Shown here: piece after piece, positions 51,477 to 59,087 of the stretch | Layout: the number at the start of each line of letters is the position of its first letter | Numbering within the stretch: position 1 is the first letter of the stretch | The notes under the pieces: model-generated | Databases searched by the model: none | Seen by the model: only the letters and a program-made list of their open reading frames with translations | Told to the model about the DNA's origin: nothing | Source of the DNA: an uncultured Clostridia bacterium | GTDB lineage: Bacteria; Bacillota; Clostridia; Oscillospirales; CAG-382 | Direction of reading: 5' to 3' | Length of the DNA stretch: 64,000 bases | Assembly: GCA_947630765.1 (NCBI GenBank) | Contig: CANRIX010000005.1 | Coordinates: forward strand, 40,708-104,707 | Position numbers and translations under genes: made by a program

Positions 51477-53067
51477 CCTGAAGAAGTATTTCCCGCTGCC
51501 GAAGACCAAGATCTTTCAGCGGGAGCGGCTGTACGTCCGCGCCAACGAGGAGATCAGCATCGACATCTACCAGGGCGAGACCTTCGGGCTTGTCGGCGAA
51601 TCCGGCTGCGGAAAGTCGACGCTCGGGCGGACGCTGCTGCAGCTGTACGATCAGACGGCCGGGAATACGATGTACTACGGGCGCTCGCTCGCCTCGATCT
51701 CGCCGTCGTACGTTTTCGACACGCTCAAGAAGGCGGATTCCTACATCGCGAAGTTCCGCAAGGCGGAGGAGAAGGCGAAGGCGCTGACGCAGAAGTGCGA
51801 TCAGCTCGGCGACAATGCGACCTTCTTCGACCTGCAGGAGAAGAATCTCGCGGTCGCGGAATCCCAGACGGCGCTGCACAACGTCGCGAAGATCCTCGGC
51901 GGTTTCACCGTGCGGGACACCCGCGAGGGGGCGGACCTGCTGCTCAAGCAGTTCCGGCTGGAAACGCGGCTCGAGAAGATCCAGACGCAGCTCGACGACC
52001 TCAAGCTGCGGCAGGAGCGGGCGGAGGAGATCGTCGCCGAGCGTCTGGAAAAGGGCGCTTCGACGGCTTCGCAGGAATCGAAGCTCGCCAAGCTGCGGGA
52101 AAAGGAAGTGCCGCTGTACGAGGCGCAGAAGAACCTCGAAAGGGAGCTGGAAACCGCTAAGGCTGCGGTCCAGGCCGCACGCGACAAGCACGCCGGCGAC
52201 GCGGAATTCGCGGAATTCGACGAATTCCTCGACGACGGGATCGACCTTTCGCGTCTGAAGAATCGGGAGATGCGCCTGCTCCGCAAGGACCTGCAGGTCA
52301 TCTTCCAGGACCCGTACTCCTCGCTGAACCCCCGTATGACGGTCGGGCAGATCATCGAGGAGGGGCTGCTGACGCACAACTTCTTCAAGCGTGGCTCGAA
52401 GAAGATGAAGGAGTACGTCTTCGACGTCATGCAGCAGTGCGGACTGCAGAACTACATGTACAACCGCTATCCGCACCAGTTTTCCGGCGGTCAGCGGCAG
52501 CGTATCTGCATCGCGCGTTCGCTCGCCGTGCGGCCGAAGTTCGTCGTCTGCGACGAATGCGTGTCGGCGCTGGACGTGTCGATCCAGTCGCAGATCATCA
52601 ACCTGCTGCAGGAGCTGAAGGAAAAGGAGAAGCTGACCTACCTGTTTATTTCCCATAATCTTTCGGTTGTGCGGTATATCTCCGACCGAATCGGGGTCAT
52701 GTACCTCGGGAACATGGTCGAGGTCGCGTCGACGGACGTGATCTTCCGCGATCCGCGGCATCCATACACGGTCGCGCTGCTGTCGTCGATCCCGACGACC
52801 GACCAGGAGAGCCTGACGAAGGAGCGCATCATTCTGGAGGGCAATATTCCCAGCCCGATCAAGCCGCCGTCCGGGTGCAAGTTCCACACGCGGTGCTTCA
52901 TGGCGTGCGAGAAGTGCTCGCGGGTGCCGCCGCCTTTGGTGGAGGTCGAACCGGGGCATTTCGTGGCGTGCCACAACCTCGACCGCAAGCTCGACGAGGA
53001 CGGAAACTACCTCTTCGAGGTCACCACGTCGCGTGCGAAGATGCGGGAATCCCGCAAGGATTCCTGA
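51451..53067 (+). CDS. oppF: Peptide ABC transporter ATPase, OppF type, with a long coiled-coil insertion
   Basis: 538 residues against about 320 for the family. Walker A GESGCGKST at about 48-56; from about 75 to 272 comes an extra segment rich in Lys, Glu, Leu and Ala (KADSYIAKFRKAEEKAKALTQ, LETRLEKIQTQLDDLKL, KNLERELETAKAAVQ) that should form an antiparallel coiled coil; the ATPase resumes with VIFQDPYSSLNP (about 283), FSGGQRQR, DECVSALD (Glu of Walker B followed by Cys, where most have EP/EAT) and ISHN. C-terminal Cys cluster CKFHTRCFMACEKC. It overlaps oppD by 26 bases. Confidence 0.92.
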   Translation: MQKLLSISDLKKYFPLPKTKIFQRERLYVRANEEISIDIYQGETFGLVGESGCGKSTLGRTLLQLYDQTAGNTMYYGRSLASISPSYVFDTLKKADSYIAKFRKAEEKAKALTQKCDQLGDNATFFDLQEKNLAVAESQTALHNVAKILGGFTVRDTREGADLLLKQFRLETRLEKIQTQLDDLKLRQERAEEIVAERLEKGASTASQESKLAKLREKEVPLYEAQKNLERELETAKAAVQAARDKHAGDAEFAEFDEFLDDGIDLSRLKNREMRLLRKDLQVIFQDPYSSLNPRMTVGQIIEEGLLTHNFFKRGSKKMKEYVFDVMQQCGLQNYMYNRYPHQFSGGQRQRICIARSLAVRPKFVVCDECVSALDVSIQSQIINLLQELKEKEKLTYLFISHNLSVVRYISDRIGVMYLGNMVEVASTDVIFRDPRHPYTVALLSSIPTTDQESLTKERIILEGNIPSPIKPPSGCKFHTRCFMACEKCSRVPPPLVEVEPGHFVACHNLDRKLDEDGNYLFEVTTSRAKMRESRKDS

Positions 53068-53082
53068 CGCGGGAGCAGTGCT

Positions 53083-53283
53083 ATGCTTTTCAGGAAACGC
53101 CTGAAGCCGGACGACCCGGAGAAGCGGGAACGGCTGCGGGAGCAAATCGAACAGGAAGGCGGGCTGGAAAAGCACGATTTCCTCGCCATGGTGCTGTCGG
53201 CGTTGCTGATTCTGGTGCCGGTGGCGGTGGGGGTGCTGCTGTTGGTCTGGCTGCTTGCGGCCTTGCCGGTCCTGCTGCATTGA
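53083..53283 (+). CDS. Small membrane protein with one segment at the end of the opp operon
   Basis: 66 residues: a charged N-terminal half (RKRLKPDDPEKRERLREQ) and one hydrophobic segment about 34-62. It begins 15 bases after oppF with GGGAGCAG upstream and is followed by a terminator, so it is the last gene of the transporter operon. Not recognised; it might assist the enlarged transporter. Confidence 0.65.
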   Translation: MLFRKRLKPDDPEKRERLREQIEQEGGLEKHDFLAMVLSALLILVPVAVGVLLLVWLLAALPVLLH

Positions 53284-53292
53284 ACGGATTTT

Positions 53293-53335
53293 GGGGAACC
53301 GTCGGAGCTTCCGCACGGTTCCCCGTTCCTTTTAT
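53293..53335 (+). terminator. Terminator of the peptide-transporter operon
   Basis: GGGGAACCGT/ACGGTTCCCC perfect 10-bp stem with 12-base loop, then GTTCCTTTTATT. Confidence 0.85.
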
Positions 53336-53355
53336 TGGACGGAAAGGGGCATGAA

Positions 53356-54768
53356 ATGGGTGTAAACGACCGTCTCCCGGCGGCATTCCGGGAGCGCATG
53401 GAGGAGCTTTTGGGGTCGGACGGACCGCGGTTCTTCGCGTCCTACGCGTCACCTGCGGAGCGGGCGCTGTTCGTGCCCGCCGGGCGGTGTGCGGAGGCGT
53501 TCGAGCGTATTTGCCCGTTCCCGGTCGAGCGGATCCCGTACCTGCCGGGGGCGTATCGGTTCGACTGCCCGTCGCCGGGGAACCAGCCCCTGCACCACGC
53601 GGGGGCGTTCTACGTGCAGGACCCGTCGGCGATGGCGACGGTGAGCGCCGCGCCGCTCAGGTCCGGCATGAAGTGCCTCGACCTGTGCGCCGCACCGGGC
53701 GGGAAGTCGGTCCAGCTCGCGTCCGGGGTCGGCTGCTACGACGGCGGGGCGGGGTTTTTGGTGTCCAACGAGATCCAGCTCGCACGCTGCAAGGTGCTTT
53801 GCGGCAACCTCGAGCGGATGGGGTTCGCGAACCTGCTCGTGACCAACGCGGACGCGAAGCGGGTCGCTGCGTGGTACCCGTCGTTCTTCGACCTCGTGCT
53901 GGTGGACGCGCCCTGCTCCGGCGAGGGGATGTTCCGCAAGGACCCGGCGGCGGTCGCCGAGTGGTCGCCGTCCGCCCCGGCGTACTGCGCGAAGCGGCAG
54001 GCGACGTTGCTCGCGGAAGCGGCGAAAACCGTCGCGCCCGGGGGGTATCTGCTCTATTCGACCTGCACGTTTGCGCCGGAGGAGAACGAGCGGGTCGTGT
54101 TCGACTTCCTCGACGCGCACCCGGCGTTTGCCCCGTGCGACGTGCCGGAAGCCCTGTGCGCCGTTACGGCTGCAGGGGTCGGGCTGCCGTCCGCGCGGCG
54201 GTGGTACCCGCATATCGCGCCCGGCGAGGGGCAGTTCTTCGCCCTTCTGCAGCGCACCCCCGGCGGCGAGCCGGTCGCGCCGCTGCCGCCGTTCCCGGAC
54301 GCACGGCTGCCGCTCACGGCGGAGGAAGCCTACGCCGTGCAGGAGTTCCTCGCGGACACGCTGCTTTCCTACGCGGACCTGTCGCTCTGCGCGCTCGGGC
54401 GTGCGCGGCGGATCGCGGTCTGCCCGTTCCCGGTGCCGCCGGAGAACGTGTTCGCCGCCGGGGTGACGCTCGGGACCGTCGAAAAAGGGCGGCTCGTGCC
54501 GCATCATCAGTTCTTCAAGGCGTTTTCCGGGCGATTCCTGCGGAAAATCGAACTGTCCCCGGGTGACCCGCGCGTCGCCGCGTACCTCTCCGGCGCGGAA
54601 ATCCCGCTTGACAGTCCCGCGCACCTCTCCGGCGCGGAGACCCCGTGCGCCGGTCCCGCGTCCGGCTGGGCCGTCGTTACCCTCGCCGGTTTGCCCCTTG
54701 GCGGCGCCAAGCTGTCAAACGGCGTCGCGAAAAACCACTACCCGAAGGGTCTGCGGATTCACGTGTAG
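53356..54768 (+). CDS. RsmF-like rRNA cytosine-C5 methyltransferase
   Basis: 470 residues of the NOL1/NOP2/Sun family. SAM site CLDLCAAPGGKS, VDAPCSGEGMF with the motif IV Cys, and STCTFAPEEN with the motif VI catalytic Cys; a C-terminal PUA-like part about 330-470. Start ATG at 53356 fits GAAAGGGG at 8 bases. Near the C-terminus AHLSGAE / YLSGAEIP occurs twice as a short internal duplication (54588-54650). Transcribed after the opp terminator. Confidence 0.9.
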   Translation: MGVNDRLPAAFRERMEELLGSDGPRFFASYASPAERALFVPAGRCAEAFERICPFPVERIPYLPGAYRFDCPSPGNQPLHHAGAFYVQDPSAMATVSAAPLRSGMKCLDLCAAPGGKSVQLASGVGCYDGGAGFLVSNEIQLARCKVLCGNLERMGFANLLVTNADAKRVAAWYPSFFDLVLVDAPCSGEGMFRKDPAAVAEWSPSAPAYCAKRQATLLAEAAKTVAPGGYLLYSTCTFAPEENERVVFDFLDAHPAFAPCDVPEALCAVTAAGVGLPSARRWYPHIAPGEGQFFALLQRTPGGEPVAPLPPFPDARLPLTAEEAYAVQEFLADTLLSYADLSLCALGRARRIAVCPFPVPPENVFAAGVTLGTVEKGRLVPHHQFFKAFSGRFLRKIELSPGDPRVAAYLSGAEIPLDSPAHLSGAETPCAGPASGWAVVTLAGLPLGGAKLSNGVAKNHYPKGLRIHV

Positions 54769-55269
54769 GGGGTACGGGGGTACGAGGGGAACGAGGGGTA
54801 CGGTGGGGGAACTCGTCCCCCCACGCCCCCCGTAGCGCGAAGTCAACTGCCGTTGACTTCGAGGGAGAGAAATAGAAAAAGCGATACCTTTCCGCCTCGG
54901 GGTTTGCGGTTGGTGCTTTCTCGGTTTTTGCCTTCGCGACCCGCAATTCGCCGGCTCCAACGGCTTGCACTCGCAAGCCGTCCTCGCTCGCACCCAAACA
55001 ACGTAAAAAAATCATTCCGGCGAACAGCAGTCCGCCGGAATTTTTTTGCCTGACGCAAATTGGGGGCGTCACAATTTGCGTGTTCGGATTCGGGGCAGCG
55101 TGATCAATTGGGGGCGCACATTCCGAATTTCCACGGTTTGCCGCAAAGCGGCAAATGCGGCTCGCGGCTGAGCCGCAAGTGGAAAATTCGGCGTTCGCAA
55201 AAGTCAACGACTTTTGCGAATTGCGGCACAGTCCCCCACCGTACTCCTCGTTCTCCACCGTACTCCCCC
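54769..55269. repeat. Composite palindromic repeat filling the gap between two convergent stop codons
   Basis: Left part behind the methyltransferase stop: GTACGAGGGGAACGAGG, GGGGG-loop-CCCCC, CACGCCCCCCGTAGCGC, stem GAAGTCAAC/GTTGACTTC (54839-54860), then a stretch homologous to 24831-24940. Right part next to the FAD gene: GTACGGTGG units, CCCCC and a branched structure (55110-55237) with long stem TTTCCAC/GTGGAAA enclosing TTTGCCGC/GCGGCAAA and GCGGCTC/GAGCCGC, then TTCGCAAAAGTC/GACTTTTGCGAA. A terminator (55004-55048) lies between. No coding sense in the 500 bases. Confidence 0.7.
55004..55048. terminator. Bidirectional terminator inside the repeat
   Basis: ATTCCGGCG/CGCCGGAAT with ten-base loop; seven A before and seven T after. 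Confidence 0.85.
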
Positions 55270-56643
55270 TCAAACGCCTTCCGCGATTTCCCGGGCGACG
55301 AAGACGCCGCTGGCGGACGCGTGGGACAGGGAGTGGGTGATCCCGCTGCCGTCGCCGATGACGAACAGCCCGGGGTGGCAGGTCTCGAGCCGGTCGGACA
55401 ACTCGACCTCCATGTTGTAGAACTTGACCTCGACGCCGTAGAGCAGGGTGTCGTCGTTGGCGGTCCCCGGCGCGATGCGGTCGAGCGCGGAGATCATCTC
55501 GATGACGCCGTCGAGGATGCGCTTGGGCAAAACGAGACTGAGGTCGCCGGGCGTGGCGGACAGGGTCGGAACGACCAACCCCTCCTCGATGCGCTGCACG
55601 GTGCTGCGCCTGCCGCGCGTCAGGTCGCCGAACCGCTGCACCATGACGCCGCCCCCGAGCATATTCGACAGCCGCGCGATGCTTTCGCCGTACCCGTTGC
55701 TGTCCTTGAACGGCTCGGAGAAGTGCTTGGACACCAGGAGCGCAAAGTTGGTGTTCTGCGTCTGCAGCGCCGGGTCCTCGTAGCTGTGCCCGTTGACCGT
55801 GACGATGCCGTTCGTGTTCTCCTCGACGACGATGCCGTGCGGATTCATGCAGAACGTGCGGACGTTGTCCTCGAATTTCTCGGTCCGATAGACGATCTTG
55901 CTCTCGTACAGCTCGTCCGTCAGGTGCTCGAACACGACGGCGGGCAGCTCCACGCGGACGCCGAGGTCCACCCGGTTGGACTTCGTCCCGATGCCCAGCT
56001 CCGCGCAGACCGCCTCCATCCACTTGCTTCCGCTCCGCCCGACCGACACCACGCACTTCGCGCACGCGAACGACGCACCGTCGCATTCCGCCACGAATCC
56101 CGTGCCGTCCAGACGAATATGCCTCACCGGCGTGTCGAAATAGAAGTCCGCCCAATCCTTGAGCCGGTCGTAGAGGTTGCGCAGAACGACCGCGTTGACG
56201 TCGGTGCCGAGGTGCCGGACGGACGCTTCGAGCAGCTTGAGCCGGTTCTGCAGGCAGAGCTTTTGGAACCGGCTTCCGGCGGTCGAATAGAGCTTGCAGC
56301 CGGCCCCGCCGTTTTCGAGGTTGACGCCGTCGACGTAGCGCATCAGTTCGAGCGCGGTGCGCTTGCCGATGCGCTCGTGCAGCGTGCCGCCGAAGTCGTT
56401 GGTGATGTTGTACTTGCCGTCCGAGAACGCGCCCGCACCGCCGAATCCGCTCATGATCGAGCAGCGCGGACAGTTGACGCAGGAGAGGACGGTTTTCCCG
56501 TCGATCGGGCACTTGCGCCGCTCCAGCGGGTGCCCGGCTTCCAGCACGGCGACCTTCAGCTGCGGGGCGCGCTCCTGCAGCTCGTAGGCGGCGTAGATCC
56601 CGCCCGGCCCTGCGCCGACGATGACCACATCATAGGTTTTCAT
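55270..56643 (-). CDS. FAD-dependent oxidoreductase (COG2509-like)
   Basis: 457 residues. Dinucleotide-binding start DVVIVGAGPGGIYAAYEL, a Cys-rich CVNCPRCSIMSGFGGAGAFSDGKYN region typical of this family, VDLGVRVELP, and late FVIGDGSG with a second flavin contact. Function unassigned in the family. It starts 23 bases after ackA on the same strand and shares its promoter, but the metabolic link is not evident. Confidence 0.85.
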   Translation of the reverse strand: MKTYDVVIVGAGPGGIYAAYELQERAPQLKVAVLEAGHPLERRKCPIDGKTVLSCVNCPRCSIMSGFGGAGAFSDGKYNITNDFGGTLHERIGKRTALELMRYVDGVNLENGGAGCKLYSTAGSRFQKLCLQNRLKLLEASVRHLGTDVNAVVLRNLYDRLKDWADFYFDTPVRHIRLDGTGFVAECDGASFACAKCVVSVGRSGSKWMEAVCAELGIGTKSNRVDLGVRVELPAVVFEHLTDELYESKIVYRTEKFEDNVRTFCMNPHGIVVEENTNGIVTVNGHSYEDPALQTQNTNFALLVSKHFSEPFKDSNGYGESIARLSNMLGGGVMVQRFGDLTRGRRSTVQRIEEGLVVPTLSATPGDLSLVLPKRILDGVIEMISALDRIAPGTANDDTLLYGVEVKFYNMEVELSDRLETCHPGLFVIGDGSGITHSLSHASASGVFVAREIAEGV

Positions 56644-56666
56644 GGGGTATAAACTCCATTTCGATG

Positions 56667-57869
56667 CTATTTTTGACAAGCGATCCGAAGCGTATCGGAC
56701 GCGATGACCAGCTCCTCGTTCGTCGGGATGACGAACACCTGCACGCGGCTGTCGTCGGCGCTGATACGGGTCGCGGAACGGTCGGCGTTGCGGACCGGGT
56801 CGATACGGATGCCGAGGAACTCCATGTCCGCCATGGATTCGCGGCGGATATCCGGGTTGTTTTCGCCGATACCCGCCGTGAACACGACGGCGTCCAGCCC
56901 GTTCATCGCGGCAGCGTAAGCGCCGACGTACTTCTTGATCTGGTAGGCGAGGATGTCCAGCGAGAGCTTCGCCCGCTCGTCGCCCGCTTCCGCCGCGGCG
57001 CCGACGTCGCGCAGGTCGGACGAAACGCCGGACACGCCGAGGAAGCCGCACTTCTTGTTCATCCAGTCGCCCATTTCGGACACGGGGATGTTCTCCTTCT
57101 CCATCAGGAACGGCACGATCGCCGGGTCGATCCCGCCGCAGCGGGACCCCATGATGACCCCGTCGAGCGGCGTGAAGCCCATCGACGTGTCCACGCACTT
57201 GCCCGCGTTGACCGCCGAAATGGACGAGCCGTTGCCGAGGTGGCAGGTGACCACCTTCGCGTTCGGGTTGCCGAGCAGCTCGAGCGCCTTGCCGGAAACG
57301 TAGCGGTGCGAGGTGCCGTGGAAGCCGTAGCGGCGGATCGCGTATTTTTCGCAAAGTTCATAGGGAAGCGGGTAGAAATACGCTTTTTTCGGCATCGTCT
57401 GGTGGAAAGCCGTGTCCATGACCAGCACCTGCGGGACGTCCGGCATGACCTGCATGCAGCCCTCGATGCCCTGCAGATGCGCCTTCGTGTGGAGCGGGGC
57501 GAGGTCGATGCACTTGCGCAGGTCGGACAGGACCTTCCCGTCCGGACCGTCGATCTGCACCGAGTCAATCAGCCACGGACCGCCGTGGACGATGCGGTGC
57601 CCGACGGCGGAGATCTCGGACATCTCCCGGATGCAGCCGTAGACCGGGTCGGTCAGGTACTTGACGAGCAGGCTGACCGCGTCCGCATGGGTGGGCATGG
57701 GGGCAGCGATCTTCTTGATTTCAACGCCCTTCGAGGGGACTTGATGGGAGAACAGACCGTCCGTGCCGATGCGCTCGCAAAGCCCTTTCGCGAGCATTTC
57801 CGAGCGGTCCATATCGAACAGCTGATACTTCAGCGAGGAGCTCCCCGCGTTGACGACGAGAACAAACAT
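56667..57869 (-). CDS. ackA: Acetate kinase
   Basis: 400 residues; acetyl-phosphate + ADP to acetate + ATP, the energy-yielding end of fermentation. Seen: LVVNAGSSSLKYQLF, VGHRIVHGG, DTAFHQTMP (catalytic Asp), RYGFHGTSHRY, HLGNGSSI and FTAGIGENNP. Start at 57869 behind AAGGAGATG. The phosphotransacetylase partner is not in the window. Confidence 0.97.
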   Translation of the reverse strand: MFVLVVNAGSSSLKYQLFDMDRSEMLAKGLCERIGTDGLFSHQVPSKGVEIKKIAAPMPTHADAVSLLVKYLTDPVYGCIREMSEISAVGHRIVHGGPWLIDSVQIDGPDGKVLSDLRKCIDLAPLHTKAHLQGIEGCMQVMPDVPQVLVMDTAFHQTMPKKAYFYPLPYELCEKYAIRRYGFHGTSHRYVSGKALELLGNPNAKVVTCHLGNGSSISAVNAGKCVDTSMGFTPLDGVIMGSRCGGIDPAIVPFLMEKENIPVSEMGDWMNKKCGFLGVSGVSSDLRDVGAAAEAGDERAKLSLDILAYQIKKYVGAYAAAMNGLDAVVFTAGIGENNPDIRRESMADMEFLGIRIDPVRNADRSATRISADDSRVQVFVIPTNEELVIASDTLRIACQK

Positions 57870-57883
57870 AAACCAACATCTCC

Positions 57884-57912
57884 TTGACAATTTTTCCTAC
57901 ATCTATTATAAT
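57884..57912 (+). promoter_or_regulatory. Promoter of tmcAL
   Basis: TTGACA, 17-bp spacer, TATAAT; its -10 overlaps the ackA -10 on the opposite strand. Confidence 0.85.
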
Positions 57913-57933
57913 ACGTTTGAAAGAAAAATGCAA
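57905..57933 (-). promoter_or_regulatory. Promoter of ackA
   Basis: On the minus strand TTGCAT, 17-bp spacer, TATAAT, sharing ATTATAAT (57905-57912) with the tmcAL promoter. Confidence 0.8.
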
Positions 57934-57948
57934 GGGGTTTTTCGGGAA

Positions 57949-59031
57949 ATGACGAAAGCATGTGCGGTGATTTGCGAGTACAATCCGTTCCATTTCGGGC
58001 ACAAACGGCAGTTGGAGCGCCTGCGGGAACAGTACGGGACCGTCGTGTGCCTGCTCGGCGGGGACCTGACCCAGCGGGGGGAGGTCGCCGTGGCGGACGT
58101 GTATGTGCGGGCGCAGGCGGCCGTCGCGTGCGGGGCGGACCTAGTTTTGGAGCTGCCCGCGCCGTGGTGCTGCGCGTCGGCGAAGGATTTCGCGTCCGGC
58201 GGGGTGTCGCTCGCGAAGGGGGTCGGCGTGGACGTGTTGGCGTTTTCGGCGGAGAGCGACGCGGACGGACTGCGCGACGCGGCGAAGATGCGGGAAAACG
58301 CGGAAGCGCGGGCGCAGGCGATGATCCGCGCGGACGGTTCGCTGTCCTACCCGGCGGCGCTGGAACGGGCGCTCGGGCGCTCGACGCGGCAAAAGCCGAA
58401 CGACATCCTCGCCATCGAATACCTGCGGGCGGCGGAACGCGTCGGTCTGCCCTGCGACGTGCTGGAACGCGAACCGGGCTACGCAAGTTCGACGGACCTG
58501 CGGCAACGGGGCGTCCCGTCCGGGTCCATTCCGGCGGCAGCGGAAGAAGCGTTGCGGCGGGACCCGTCCTTCCCGCGTGCGACGGCGGACGCGGGCAGAC
58601 TGGCGCTCGCCGCCCTGCGGAACCGCCCGGAACCGGGGAAATACGGGGTGCCGGACGAGCTGTTTGCCCGTCTGGTCGCGTGTGCGGCGGTCGAAAACGA
58701 CTTCGACGGGCTGGTGAAACGCTGTACGAACAAGGTGTACACCGCGTCCCGCGTGCGGCGTGCGGCGTGGGCGGTGCTGTTCGGGTTTGCGCCGGACGTG
58801 CCCGGAAAGGACGTGCCGTTCGGGTTGCTGCTCGCGGCGAACGCCGAGGGGCGGGCGTTTTTGCGCCGGACCGCGAAGCAGCGGACGGTCCCGGTGGTTT
58901 CGCGCCCGGCGGCGCTGCGGCACGTGGAAGCGTTTCGGACGGACGCGCGGGTGCGCGAGGTGCTGCGCCTTTGCTACGGCGGCGACGCGGCGTATGCCCG
59001 CCGCCCGGCCCTGCCGGGGATGGGGGATTGA
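57949..59031 (+). CDS. tmcAL: tRNA(Met) cytidine acetate ligase TmcAL
   Basis: 360 residues; makes N4-acetylcytidine at the wobble base of elongator tRNA-Met from ATP and free acetate. Nucleotidyltransferase start VICEYNPFHFGHKRQL, GGDLTQRGEVAV, QKPNDILAIEYLRA, the YASSTDLR region and a C-terminal helical part. Start at 57949 fits AAGGGG; upstream in-frame starts overlap the promoters. It is divergent from ackA, which interconverts its substrate acetate. Confidence 0.88.
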   Translation: MTKACAVICEYNPFHFGHKRQLERLREQYGTVVCLLGGDLTQRGEVAVADVYVRAQAAVACGADLVLELPAPWCCASAKDFASGGVSLAKGVGVDVLAFSAESDADGLRDAAKMRENAEARAQAMIRADGSLSYPAALERALGRSTRQKPNDILAIEYLRAAERVGLPCDVLEREPGYASSTDLRQRGVPSGSIPAAAEEALRRDPSFPRATADAGRLALAALRNRPEPGKYGVPDELFARLVACAAVENDFDGLVKRCTNKVYTASRVRRAAWAVLFGFAPDVPGKDVPFGLLLAANAEGRAFLRRTAKQRTVPVVSRPAALRHVEAFRTDARVREVLRLCYGGDAAYARRPALPGMGD

Positions 59032-59056
59032 CGGCGGGCGAAAAATGTGGTATACT
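59028..59056 (+). promoter_or_regulatory. Promoter of the tandem lipoprotein genes
   Basis: TTGACG, 17-bp spacer, TATACT; the -35 overlaps the tmcAL stop codon. Confidence 0.8.
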
Positions 59057-59087
59057 ACATATATATATTTCCTGAAGGGGGGATTTC

